From Saprospiraceae bacterium (GTDB lineage Bacteria; Bacteroidota; Bacteroidia; Chitinophagales; Saprospiraceae): a stretch of DNA of 64,000 nt. The number at the start of each line of letters is the position of its first letter. Within the stretch, counting starts at the first letter, position 1. Shown here in pieces: positions 46,035 through 54,561 of the stretch. The stretch spans positions 1-64,000 of the forward strand of contig JANQHF010000058.1 of the NCBI GenBank assembly GCA_028282725.1, read 5' to 3'. The notes below the pieces were generated by a model. It was not told the origin of the DNA. It saw nothing but the letters and a program-made list of their open reading frames with translations, and ran no database searches. A program made the position numbers and the translations under genes.

Positions 46035-46067
46035 GCTGTAATTTCAAAATTTCAGAGCCAGCAGGTT

Positions 46068-47231
46068 TTACACCTTCCTGTATTGGCCTGTTTTTTCATA
46101 TAGAATTTCATGGAATTGGCGGATGCCTGCTTCAAAGCCTCCGATCGTAAAGTGGCTATTTGCACCACTTTTCAGACCGATTTGTGCCTGTTGGCATACA
46201 TGGAAGTCCTCGTCCGCAAACACTCCCTGATCGATCAACCGGAAACTTCGATCAAAATGACCAAATGCTTTTTCAGATTGGATGTCTTCATGAACGATCA
46301 TGTTGTGAATGATCGTAGTCTCTTCTTCCGACACTGGGTAAAACGTGACCTGTGATACATAATCAGGATGAATGATCATTGTGGTATTAGGCCAGATCAG
46401 GTGTGAAAATGAACCATGATTTCTAAGATCCCACTCTTCAGGCGAAACGTGCAGGGCTTGTTCGATTTCTTTCCTTGCCACGATTGAACGTATGTGATCT
46501 TTTTCTCTTTCCTGTACAGCCAGGTTGTCGGCAAAAAATCCTCCAACACTCTTATTGTGCAACCTGGTCACATGATAACCGTCCTGGAAAGCTTCAATAT
46601 GCAATTTCCAGTTGGCCTTGCAGTAATGTGTGTTTTGTCTGAAAAAATAGGACTTCGCCAGTCCAAATCGATCCAGGTCTACAACTATATTGCCCAGATA
46701 TTCGTCGATATTAATAGCTGTTTCTGAGTAGGGTTGTACCCAAATCAATCCATATTTCTCCACCAGGGGCACTTCTTTCAGTGACAAGCAATTTTTGTCC
46801 AGATTTGGAAATCCTTCTTCAGCAGGTACAAAGATCAATCGACCTTCCAGGTCATAAGTCCAATGATGATAGGGGCAAGAAAAAGTCTTTTTGCGTTCCA
46901 CTTGATCCGCATTGCTCAACCGAACACCCCGGTGGCGACAAACATTATGAAAACATCTCAGTCGGCCATCCTTACCTCTTGCTATCAATAAAGGAACGCC
47001 TAGGAGGTCGTTGGTGAAGTGGTCCCCGGGTTCAGGAACCAGACAGGAAACCCCTGCGATGATCGGAGACTGCTTAAATATGGTTTGCCATTCATGAGAA
47101 AACCACCTGGGATCAGTGTATTGCCCGACCGGAGCTTTTGAAATCTGAAATGGGAATTGTGGACGATCTTTCCGAACAACGTCAACCAGTGTACCAAATA
47201 GTTTGACCCTGGGATCTTCCGTAGCGATCAT
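46068..47231 (-). CDS. Rieske-type ring-hydroxylating oxygenase alpha subunit
   Basis: This 387-residue protein has an N-terminal Rieske 2Fe-2S domain (CFHNVCRHRGVRLSNA and FSCPYHHWTYDLEG: Cys-x-His and Cys-x2-His, about 91-130). The C-terminal catalytic domain holds the mononuclear iron site in EAFQDGYHVTRLHN (about 213-226). It is a member of the GbcA/choline-type Rieske oxygenase superfamily. No reductase or ferredoxin gene sits next to it, so electron supply is elsewhere. Substrate (betaine, carnitine, aromatic or other) is not decided. It converges with the esterase gene. Confidence 0.85.
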   Translation of the reverse strand: MIATEDPRVKLFGTLVDVVRKDRPQFPFQISKAPVGQYTDPRWFSHEWQTIFKQSPIIAGVSCLVPEPGDHFTNDLLGVPLLIARGKDGRLRCFHNVCRHRGVRLSNADQVERKKTFSCPYHHWTYDLEGRLIFVPAEEGFPNLDKNCLSLKEVPLVEKYGLIWVQPYSETAINIDEYLGNIVVDLDRFGLAKSYFFRQNTHYCKANWKLHIEAFQDGYHVTRLHNKSVGGFFADNLAVQEREKDHIRSIVARKEIEQALHVSPEEWDLRNHGSFSHLIWPNTTMIIHPDYVSQVTFYPVSEEETTIIHNMIVHEDIQSEKAFGHFDRSFRLIDQGVFADEDFHVCQQAQIGLKSGANSHFTIGGFEAGIRQFHEILYEKTGQYRKV

Positions 47232-47306
47232 ATAAATGATGATTTCACTACTAAAAGTAGACTCTTTATTTGAATTGAACCGAATGACTTGGCAGATGGT
47301 ATCCGA

Positions 47307-48080
47307 CTAGTCCTGATGAGCCTGGAATCCCTGGCGGATATTGAGCAGAGGGACAATGCAACTTTCCATACTTCCCACGGTTAAGACAAGGTTTTGTTTT
47401 GCCGTCGTACCATCTGAATATTGAGCGGGAGTCCAATTGGGCATATTACAAATGGCCTCAAGAAGGACCTGATTGATCTTTTCGTCCTTGTGAGGCTGAT
47501 AGACGGAATCAAAAATATGGGCATCCGCTACCTTGCCATCCTCATCAATGGTGAAATGTACGGCTGCGAGTTGAAACTCTTTGAATCGATCAGAACGCAA
47601 TTTAGAGATTGCACTTTCTTTTAAGTATTTCATCAGGGCTTCCTGTCCTCCTGCAAAAACTGCGTCAATTTCAGGATCGATGAAAAAGGAAATATTGATT
47701 TCTTGAACATCATTATGACTGAGGGTATTCTCCGGAATGTACCGGATCACAACTTCAATTTCTGCCCCGTTATCAGCATTCTTAATGAAATGCTTCTGGT
47801 CCTTACTCAATAATTCATTTTCTCCGGAAATCTTTTGCATATCTCCATCAAAGACTGTGGAAATCTCAACCGATTTGTACTCTCTTACCCATGAAGATTT
47901 ATAATGTTTGTTCAGATCAAAAAGAGATTGCATTTGGTCAATCTGATCCTTGGTATAGGACAGGCTTGGGAAGGTCTTGTTGACCTCAAAGTGTAATTCT
48001 TGATTCAATTTTTCCTGAAGGACTCCAACCTTTGGAAGGACTAGTAAAGCAATGAATACAAAGACAAAACTGAATTTCAT
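47307..48080 (-). CDS. Exported TonB-C-terminal-domain protein
   Basis: The start used is MKFSFVF at 48080, the second Met, because it begins a clean signal or anchor segment (VFVFIALLVLPKVGVL). The 257-residue product has a unique middle region (about 30-170) and a TonB-type C-terminal domain at about 170-245: AVHFTIDEDGKVADAHIFDS and ALLEAICNMPNWTPAQYSDG style residues (here VLLEAICNMPNWTPAQ). It lacks the Pro/Lys-rich spacer of true TonB, so it is not the energy transducer. It is divergent from a winged-helix membrane regulator, with 152 bp between them, suggesting joint control. Confidence 0.72.
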   Translation of the reverse strand: MKFSFVFVFIALLVLPKVGVLQEKLNQELHFEVNKTFPSLSYTKDQIDQMQSLFDLNKHYKSSWVREYKSVEISTVFDGDMQKISGENELLSKDQKHFIKNADNGAEIEVVIRYIPENTLSHNDVQEINISFFIDPEIDAVFAGGQEALMKYLKESAISKLRSDRFKEFQLAAVHFTIDEDGKVADAHIFDSVYQPHKDEKINQVLLEAICNMPNWTPAQYSDGTTAKQNLVLTVGSMESCIVPLLNIRQGFQAHQD

Positions 48081-48166
48081 AACTGAATGTAACATTGGAA
48101 GGTCAAGACCCTATCAATTGATACATCAAAGGTAAGCTAGATCGGGATTCGACATTTCTAACCTTT

Positions 48167-48194
48167 TGTAAAATAGTGTAAAACCAATGTTAAA
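48167..48194. promoter_or_regulatory. Three phased direct repeats (TGTAAAA, TGTAAAA, TGTTAAA)
   Basis: The units start at 48167, 48177 and 48188, spaced 10 and 11 bp apart, about one helix turn. PhoB/OmpR-type winged helices bind direct repeats with about 11-bp spacing. The repeats lie in the shared intergenic region of the TonB-domain gene and the winged-helix gene, so they are a good candidate binding site for the latter. No experimental or comparative support was available. Confidence 0.55.
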
Positions 48195-48232
48195 TCCTTT
48201 AAAAAAGACCTATAAACAGGTAATTTTGAAAA

Positions 48233-49147
48233 ATGATGTTTAGGCATTTCATCAGATATAAATATTCCTGGTTGACCATCTTTTTGGCGGCTATTGCACC
48301 TATCCAAGGAGTATGTCGAAGTGCTGAAATAGTCGATGAGAAACGAACCATGGTTGTGATGAGAATGATTGGTCATGAAGTATTGACCTGTCTTGGCGAT
48401 GATCATTCGAGGGTCTTGCCGATCAGATATAAAGATGGTCGATATAAGATTCCGTTTGAAGCTGAGTTTGCATTTGATCCTGATGAAATCGTATCAATCA
48501 TTGAAAAGGTCATGGCTGAATCAGAAGAAGCCATTCATTACCTGGTGGAGGTTGAGCAGTGTACGACAAAAGAGGTGGTGCATAGTTTTGAGATCGGTAA
48601 CAGGGGCAACCACCATCTCATACCTTGTAAAGGTCGTGCACTTCCAAAGGATTGTTACAATTTGTTGATAACGATTTTAAACCAAGAAGGTATACTCGTG
48701 CATCGTTCGGTGATGTACCCGAAAGGAATAGATGAATCAAATGGAAGTTCCTCGCTTTCAGCATACTTATTGGTCCCCGGATTAATTGTAATTGGGTTTA
48801 TCGGGTATGTCATCAGGAAGAAGAACCTGGAAGAAGATCCTAATATTGTCAGGGTAGGGGCGTCAAAATTTGATAAGGCGAACCTTGCTTTATCTTTCAA
48901 TAAGAATACGATTTTATTGTCAAACAAAGAGGCAGAATTACTTTCCCTGCTTCATAGTGCTGCCAATAAAGCGGTGACCCGTGAAGTGATCCTGCAAAGA
49001 GTCTGGGGTGATGGAGGTGATTACATTGGCAGAACCCTGGACGTATTTATATCCAAATTGAGGAAGAAATTAGAAGCTGATGAAAGTGTGAGAATTATGA
49101 ACATACGCGGAGTCGGATATAAGCTCGTAATGGACAGATCCTCGTGA
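48233..49147 (+). CDS. Membrane-spanning winged-helix regulator with exported sensor domain
   Basis: This 304-residue protein has an N-terminal signal-like segment (about 11-27), an extracytoplasmic domain of about 140 residues with Cys53, Cys110, Cys132 and Cys141, one membrane helix (about 177-194, followed by RKK), and a C-terminal OmpR/PhoB-type winged helix (about 205-300: TILLSNKEAELLSLL, VILQRVWGDGGDYIGRTLDV, IMNIRGVGYKLV). Topology predicts the sensor outside and the DNA-binding domain inside, the reverse order of ToxR. It is a one-component membrane regulator. Cysteine redox or ligand sensing is an inference. It is divergent from a TonB-domain gene. Confidence 0.85.
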   Translation: MMFRHFIRYKYSWLTIFLAAIAPIQGVCRSAEIVDEKRTMVVMRMIGHEVLTCLGDDHSRVLPIRYKDGRYKIPFEAEFAFDPDEIVSIIEKVMAESEEAIHYLVEVEQCTTKEVVHSFEIGNRGNHHLIPCKGRALPKDCYNLLITILNQEGILVHRSVMYPKGIDESNGSSSLSAYLLVPGLIVIGFIGYVIRKKNLEEDPNIVRVGASKFDKANLALSFNKNTILLSNKEAELLSLLHSAANKAVTREVILQRVWGDGGDYIGRTLDVFISKLRKKLEADESVRIMNIRGVGYKLVMDRSS

Positions 49148-49170
49148 AGGCTCTCTGGTAAAAGACATTT

Positions 49171-49821
49171 CTATTTTTTTATCGATGCTCTATATGCATC
49201 ATGCATTCCTTCTCCTTTGAGAATTTTATCACGACATTTTTCAATCCTGCTCATCCTTGTTTTGGATTGTTTGGGTTGAGAAAAATGGATAATATATCCT
49301 CTCTTTCGTCCGGGTGTCAATGCTTCGAAAGCCACTTTTAAATCTTCGTCTTTTTCAAAAGTCTCCACCAATTCGTCGGGCAGGGGCTCCGGGTTCTTTT
49401 TGAATGTAACCTTCCTTCCGGCTTTCTCTATTGCAATGGCCTTCAAGACATAGTCTTTAATGATCGGTTCCTTGTCAGTGATTTCTTCCAGCTCTGTGAA
49501 TCTAATTTGCCGTGCGGATTGAGAATTTTTCCCCGGTGCAACAAGAATGGATTCAGGATCCTTGAGCAAGCTGCCCTTAAAGAAAGACAGAGCGGCATAC
49601 TCTTTGAATGCTGTGACAATTACGACATTATTTCCATTATAGGTATAGCAGGGTTGACTCCACTTATATTCTTCGGTCAATTCGCAATCCATGACGATTC
49701 TTCTCAACTGAACCAATAGTTTGCGCCAGGTATTTACCTTGCATTGAGGTGTCTGATAGTAAGAACATCGCCCGCATCCATCTACCAGATAGCTATCCAC
49801 CTTGGGATTAATGGTATTCAT
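49171..49821 (-). CDS. DUF1801/YdeI-family protein
   Basis: This 216-residue protein begins with a DUF1801 (YdhG-like) domain (WRKLLVQLRRIVMDCEL, TEEYKWSQPCYTYNGNNVVIV) and ends with a YdeI/OmpD-associated region: ELVETFEKDEDLKVAFEALTPGRKRGYIIHFSQPKQSKTRMSRIEKC in two parts (about 158-200). Members are soluble proteins of uncertain role, often near stress genes. An N-terminal cluster, CGRCSYYQTPQC, adds cysteines that are unusual for the plain family and might bind a metal. Confidence 0.8.
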   Translation of the reverse strand: MNTINPKVDSYLVDGCGRCSYYQTPQCKVNTWRKLLVQLRRIVMDCELTEEYKWSQPCYTYNGNNVVIVTAFKEYAALSFFKGSLLKDPESILVAPGKNSQSARQIRFTELEEITDKEPIIKDYVLKAIAIEKAGRKVTFKKNPEPLPDELVETFEKDEDLKVAFEALTPGRKRGYIIHFSQPKQSKTRMSRIEKCRDKILKGEGMHDAYRASIKK

Positions 49822-49965
49822 ATGACCTGAGTGTTTGTCCCCCGAGTTAAAAGCTGATTTTCCAATTTTGCAATAAGCATCCCTCGTGATCGATTACATT
49901 CAAATATAATCAGCATTTGACGACGAGTTTTTGTCCTTCTCCTGGATCAATGGTTTTATTGATCA

Positions 49966-50679
49966 TTAGTTTCCAATTCTGCTCTTATTCTCGACAGATA
50001 TTTCTGATCCTTCAGCCAGTAGCACAGAATCAGGAGTTTGAGTTGATAACTCTTTAAACTCTTCTCCATATAATGAACCAAAGTCTACATTGATTTCTGA
50101 ATTATACACTTCATAGACTTTCCAACGCGGGTGTTTCACTTCATACTCGTAAGTCGTCTGCTCCGAATTTTTTGTGTATCCCCAGTAGTGTTCTGTGATG
50201 AACTCGGTTTCACTCTGCTCTTGAATATCTTCCTTTTCTAAGGATGCCTTTACAGAAATGTTATTTTCAAGACGGTGTGATCCCCATTTATATTGGACGA
50301 TTCTGTGGTCAGATTCCTCAACCCAGTAATGTAACATTTTCATCGTTTCGTAATGCTCCTTATATATTGAGTTTGCAATGAATGTAATTGCGTGTCTCGG
50401 CACGAATTCCTTGATAAAGACAACCCCTCTCTTCCACTCCACAGAATCAAAGTATCGCACATAAAAGCGCAGGTTGACCTCTTCAAAGTTTCTATAAAGT
50501 GGGATTGCCAGACCCAATACCCGGGTGTTCACAAACATAAATCCGACAAGACTAATCAGGCATTTACCTTCCCATAGATCTAATTCCGTGTGAGGTGGAA
50601 TGTACTTTGACAAAATCTTAGGATCAACGCGATAGTTAGCCATGACCAATTTCCTCCATTCAGCTTGTAAAAAACTCAT
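49966..50679 (-). CDS. YqjF/DUF2071-family protein
   Basis: This 237-residue protein has the COG3361 pattern: MSFLQAEWRKLVMANYRVDP, LSKYIPPHTELDLWEGKCLISLVGF, FEEVNLRFYVRYFD and RGVVFIKEFVPRHAITFIANSIY, each shorter than 21 residues here or given in part. The fold relates to acetoacetate decarboxylase, but no activity is established for the family. It is monocistronic. Confidence 0.82.
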   Translation of the reverse strand: MSFLQAEWRKLVMANYRVDPKILSKYIPPHTELDLWEGKCLISLVGFMFVNTRVLGLAIPLYRNFEEVNLRFYVRYFDSVEWKRGVVFIKEFVPRHAITFIANSIYKEHYETMKMLHYWVEESDHRIVQYKWGSHRLENNISVKASLEKEDIQEQSETEFITEHYWGYTKNSEQTTYEYEVKHPRWKVYEVYNSEINVDFGSLYGEEFKELSTQTPDSVLLAEGSEISVENKSRIGN

Positions 50680-50747
50680 ACCGTTTCTGCTCGATTTTAA
50701 GATCCAACAAAGGGATTGATGTATTGCAAATCAGTAGTCGGGACATG

Positions 50748-51677
50748 TCAAGGTACAAATCCAAACCATTTTAGTACCCGAAGAGCTCTCAACGTATTCC
50801 ACCGGCTTGGTTTTCCGGCTTTTTCCATAACAAAATGTACCTGACCAGGATGGGCTGCCTGAACATTCCAGGTTCCATCCTTATTTCTTTTGTTTAAAAG
50901 ATAATCGGTGGCGGCTTTCATCCTGTCATCCCAATTGCCTTGCGCGCTTTGAAAATAATCCAAAGCACGAAGTACATCATACTTCCACCTGGAAGGATAA
51001 GGGAACTTTAAAAAGTTCTTGTGGATAATGGCTCCTGTGCGATCTGACAGATAGAGTTGATGGACCAGGATGAATTCCTCAGCACTTCTTTTTGCTCTGG
51101 CGACGTCATATATCCTGTGTTTGTATCCTGATCGCAGATATTCGGCAAATCCTTCAAGCACCGAAATTGTAGAATGTAATGAACTATGTTTTGCACCACT
51201 TCTTGTCGTCCTGCAATTAAAGCCACCGTCTGACATGATTTCTTCCAGAATGCTGTCTACCAACGATCTCAAATACTCTTCATTGGTTTTAAAATAGGAG
51301 GCATAGTTTAGAAACATGCCATTTACACATACATCACTACGATGGGACGTGGAAGGTCCTAATCGGATCCCACCATCCATAGCTTTGCCTGTCTTAACGA
51401 TTTGATCAATACTCTGTTTTACCTCTTGATGGTGCGGACTAAGGTTGAGGTTGCGCAGATCAAGCAAGGTATAATGTGTCGAAATCCATTTGGGCTGATA
51501 AAACCTGTCTCCCCAATGTCCTTTGGGATTTTGTTTCGATAGAAATTGTTTGCCCCATCCCTCCGTTGCAATCCGCTCCTGTAAATCCGTTTTGACTTCG
51601 CCGAATAAATCCCGGTAGACCTGGTATTGAATGGAAACATCTCCATCCAACAACCATTCAATGATTTGCTTTTCATC
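50748..51677 (-). CDS. Alpha/alpha-toroid (squalene-cyclase-like) protein
   Basis: The start used is MDEKQIIEW at 51677, since the longer reading adds a 21-residue head that is not needed for the fold. The 309-residue protein has repeated helical-hairpin units with DGGFNCR and GTWNVQ-like motifs, as in prenyltransferase/squalene-cyclase toroids: KGHWGDRFYQPKWISTHYTL, RSDVCVNGMFLNYA, SDGGFNCRTT and RNKDGTWNVQAAHPGQVHF. Stand-alone proteins of this size in Bacteroidota are of unknown function. No isoprenoid gene is nearby. Confidence 0.7.
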   Translation of the reverse strand, partial: DEKQIIEWLLDGDVSIQYQVYRDLFGEVKTDLQERIATEGWGKQFLSKQNPKGHWGDRFYQPKWISTHYTLLDLRNLNLSPHHQEVKQSIDQIVKTGKAMDGGIRLGPSTSHRSDVCVNGMFLNYASYFKTNEEYLRSLVDSILEEIMSDGGFNCRTTRSGAKHSSLHSTISVLEGFAEYLRSGYKHRIYDVARAKRSAEEFILVHQLYLSDRTGAIIHKNFLKFPYPSRWKYDVLRALDYFQSAQGNWDDRMKAATDYLLNKRNKDGTWNVQAAHPGQVHFVMEKAGKPSRWNTLRALRVLKWFGFVP

Positions 51678-51806
51678 CATTTGAAGGACCAAGTTGCGTA
51701 AAGAATTCTCAGGAGGCAAGAATAAATGATCAAGTGTCAATCTAAAGTGAAACTATCTTTAAATCTGATGGTTGGCAGGTGAAATTTGATCATGGCTTTG
51801 AAGAAG

Positions 51807-51849
51807 GTACCCTGCCTTAAAGGAAGGTGATGCCTTTAAGTAAGGTGAC
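51807..51849. repeat. REP-like imperfect palindrome, possibly related to the 24-25 kb copies
   Basis: CCTGCCTT and AAGGAAGG form an 8-bp stem with one mismatch around a single A; the tail GTGATGCCTTTAAGTAAG echoes the GTGACGACTTTAAGT of the RAYT-flanking copies. Similarity is in layout more than sequence. It is the main feature of the gap 51678-52016; nothing else there is supported. Confidence 0.45.
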
Positions 51850-52016
51850 AAGTCAATTTTGAACAGCATTATGATTCATTCTATTACAGCTCCTTCCTTG
51901 AATGAATACAGTCAAGTTGATAGTTTTTAGATAATTATTTATTGACCTTGATTTCATTTGCTTTCTGAATTTATGAAATGCTTGAAAACATCGATCTCTT
52001 CAAGTTTAACTATTTT

Positions 52017-52205
52017 CTAAAGAATCCTTATTAGAAGACTGATCTCAATGACAGATATGTTTGGTGACAAGGAAGAAGGCGGATTGAATCTCGAACTGTC
52101 CCGTACTCCACAGATCACATCATGTCCATTCTCGACAAGAATTGTCAGGATCCATTTACCAATATATCCAGTTGCTCCGGTGAGAATATTTTCACCGGTT
52201 CTCAA
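52017..52205 (-). pseudogene. N-terminal fragment of an NAD(P)-binding epimerase/SDR-type protein
   Basis: The 62-codon frame (TTG start) carries NILTGATGYIGKWILTILVE and GHDVICGVRDSS, the dinucleotide-binding start of extended SDR/NmrA-type proteins. The frame stops about 60 residues in, far short of the usual 280-330, and no continuation is seen in other frames downstream. It is a truncated remnant. A near-perfect 22-bp palindrome (52177-52198, ends CCGGTGA/TCACCGG, one mismatched pair) lies inside its first codons. Confidence 0.65.
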
Positions 52206-52312
52206 TCATTTGCTATAGTGCAATATGGAGTGATTTCTTCGATTCGTTTATCTCATCGATCAAATCCTGTTTCCTGTAATTTGTCGGGTTCTTTGGCCAG
52301 TTGCTCCATTCT

Positions 52313-53167
52313 TTACCATTGCTCCTCACCGGTAAAGAATGTCCCAAAAAAATCATGTGCATCTTTGAGTTCATTCAGACCAAATATCCAGCAAACTTCA
52401 GAAAAATCTGAAAAATCCAAACCTCCCGCCGCTATGGATTCATTGAGATAACGTCCCGCATGACCATTGTATTTATTTGCAATATCGATGGCCGTTTGCC
52501 AAACAGAAAGTAAGTGGGGGTCCGAGAGATATGTGTTCAAATCAATTTTTCGATCATCCCGAAAATCCGGAGTGCCGTTGTCCCTGGTATTACCGTCAGG
52601 TATTTTTTGATAATCCGTGTATCTCTTTACAAAGGACAATCGATCTTGTGATGTAACTTCTTCGTTCCAATCGGAATGTTGAACGATATGAATCCTCTCT
52701 TGGGTATTTATGGCTGTATGACTAGCTTGTATCGCTTCGACCAGGGCGGCCGAAAAATCAGATTGTCCTCCATCAGCTATCCAAATATTCCCTTTACCAT
52801 TCAATATCCGAATTGCCAGTTTTTTGACTTCATCCACGGAGTGATCAAAATTTAGATGAGCATCACTCCAATTGGTCCCGAATGCCTTTTTACAAAGATC
52901 ATTTGGAGGGACATAAAGACCAGTCTGCGTGCCATAAGTGCCCGCAACCGCATGATATTTTATATTGGAATATTTGGAAATGGTGTGGAACGTTGCAAAT
53001 GCTGCGACTGAATGCAAATCATCGACATCAGTTTTGAAATCGTAGTGCAGCAGTAACAGATCTTTGTCCAAATTGAATTTTGAACCTTCCGCTTCGGGCA
53101 CATGTACACTTTTGCAGGAGAAAAAGATCAAACTCAGCAATAACAAACTTTGAGACTGGAAACCCAT
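52313..53167 (-). CDS. Lipoprotein with a nucleoside-hydrolase-like fold
   Basis: This 284-residue lipoprotein has Cys18 after LLLLSLIFFSC. The first strand, LLLLHYDFKTDVDDLHSVAA, carries Asp43, Asp49 and Asp50 in the spacing of the inosine-uridine nucleoside hydrolase calcium site (DxxxxxDD). Later segments such as GKGNIWIADGGQSDFSAALVEA fit the same Rossmann-like fold. It may hydrolyse a nucleoside or related glycoside in the periplasm. It is 13 nt downstream of a tiny lipoprotein gene, which follows tsaD on the same strand. Confidence 0.65.
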   Translation of the reverse strand: MGFQSQSLLLLSLIFFSCKSVHVPEAEGSKFNLDKDLLLLHYDFKTDVDDLHSVAAFATFHTISKYSNIKYHAVAGTYGTQTGLYVPPNDLCKKAFGTNWSDAHLNFDHSVDEVKKLAIRILNGKGNIWIADGGQSDFSAALVEAIQASHTAINTQERIHIVQHSDWNEEVTSQDRLSFVKRYTDYQKIPDGNTRDNGTPDFRDDRKIDLNTYLSDPHLLSVWQTAIDIANKYNGHAGRYLNESIAAGGLDFSDFSEVCWIFGLNELKDAHDFFGTFFTGEEQW

Positions 53168-53180
53168 TATAAGCTTAAAA

Positions 53181-53405
53181 TTAATTTACAAGAATATAAA
53201 CATCTTCTTTGGGCTGTGACAAATCGAAATCAATTTGCCTGATATCGATAAGTGTATGGTCCATATCGTGGTTGATAACACTGATTTCCTCGATTACCGA
53301 AATATCAATGATTTCAGGTTTCGTCTTCTCTTTCTGATCTGGGAGTTTACAGGACATGATCATCACTATGAAAACCGAGAGTATCAGCAGGACTGGATTT
53401 GGCAT
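53181..53405 (-). CDS. Tiny lipoprotein, function unknown
   Basis: This 74-residue protein has a hydrophobic start and a lipobox ending VIMIMSC (Cys19). The mature part is short, acidic and unrecognised. It sits between tsaD and the nucleoside-hydrolase-like gene with small gaps (21 and 13 nt), so a shared transcript is likely. Confidence 0.5.
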   Translation of the reverse strand: MPNPVLLILSVFIVMIMSCKLPDQKEKTKPEIIDISVIEEISVINHDMDHTLIDIRQIDFDLSQPKEDVYILVN

Positions 53406-53426
53406 GCATAGCGTGGATCGGGTTAT

Positions 53427-54464
53427 TCAAATTTTTAACCTCGGCTCCGGTACTACATCATGTTCAACAAATACGCCTTGTTCGAACTTGTAGTGGGCAG
53501 CCATGGCGATCATACCTGCATTATCTGTACAATACTGAAATGCCGGAATGAAGACATCCCAACCCAGGCTTTCTGAAGATTCCCGGAATCTTCTTCGCAA
53601 TTCACTATTGGCTGAGACTCCACCGGCGATACCGACCTGGGTAATTTTTTCCCTGCCCGCAGCCTGCTCGAGCTTATCGAGGAGTATGGATACGATGGTC
53701 TTTTGGACGGAGGCACAAATATCTTTTAGGTTTTTCGAAATGAAATCGGGGTCTTTCTTAATCCGATCCTTCAAAAAATAGAGAACTGATGTTTTCAGTC
53801 CACTAAAGCTGAAATCGTGGCCCGGAACCTGTGGTTTTGGAAATGAAAAGAGGGGGTTGCCTTCTTTGGCCAATTTGTCTACGTGGGGTCCTGCGGGATA
53901 GGGCAGACCGAGATATTTTCCAATTTTATCAAAAGCTTCCCCGGCAGCATCATCCCTGGTCGAACCCAGTACTTGCAGTCGGTGGATACCATTCATCCGA
54001 ACAATTTGAGTATGCCCTCCGGAAACGGTCAAACACATAAATGGGAATTGGGGCCGGGGCTCATCTACAAAATGAGCAAGGACATGCGCTTCCATATGAT
54101 TGATTGCTATCAACGGAATATCAAGGCTTAGGGCAAGTGCCTTAGCGAAAGAACATCCTACCAATAAACTCCCAAGTAATCCTGGTCCCTGGGTAAACGC
54201 AATTGCATCGAGCTCTCTCAGGGTTACTCCTGCAGATTCCAGGGCCTGATCCACCACAGGCACGATCTGTTGGTGATGTTGACGGGAAGCAAGTTCTGGC
54301 ACAACACCTCCGTAGGCCTCATGGACGGTTTGGGTAGCTATGAGATTACTCAGAATCTGCCCGTTTTTAATGATTGCAGCAGATGTGTCATCACATGAAG
54401 ATTCTATTGCAAGTATGGTGAAAGAATTCGTTGGATCACCCATCTTTTTAATCCTTCCCGGCAT
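53427..54464 (-). CDS. tsaD: tRNA N6-adenosine threonylcarbamoyltransferase
   Basis: This enzyme transfers the threonylcarbamoyl group to A37 of ANN-decoding tRNAs. At 345 residues it has the TsaD landmarks: ILAIESSCDDTSAAI (about 17-31), VVPELASRQHHQQI (about 54-67), the iron-binding His pair in INHMEAHVLAHF (about 121-132), and FSFSGLKTSVLYFL and VGIAGGVSANSELRRRF downstream. A second Met at residue 8 is an alternative start. It is the first gene of a minus-strand group that includes two lipoprotein genes, and is divergent from an anchored protein gene. Confidence 0.95.
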   Translation of the reverse strand: MPGRIKKMGDPTNSFTILAIESSCDDTSAAIIKNGQILSNLIATQTVHEAYGGVVPELASRQHHQQIVPVVDQALESAGVTLRELDAIAFTQGPGLLGSLLVGCSFAKALALSLDIPLIAINHMEAHVLAHFVDEPRPQFPFMCLTVSGGHTQIVRMNGIHRLQVLGSTRDDAAGEAFDKIGKYLGLPYPAGPHVDKLAKEGNPLFSFPKPQVPGHDFSFSGLKTSVLYFLKDRIKKDPDFISKNLKDICASVQKTIVSILLDKLEQAAGREKITQVGIAGGVSANSELRRRFRESSESLGWDVFIPAFQYCTDNAGMIAMAAHYKFEQGVFVEHDVVPEPRLKI

Positions 54465-54561
54465 CTATATATGTAAAAAATGGTATTATTGTGCAGGTCA
54501 TTCTGCCATAAAGGTAGGACCTTTCTATTGATATGATTTTGTGTTAAAACACTAAAAGAGA

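Noticed and set aside
46035..46067. Possible terminator between the esterase and Rieske genes
   Set aside because: No stem longer than 5 bp is visible in this short convergent gap.
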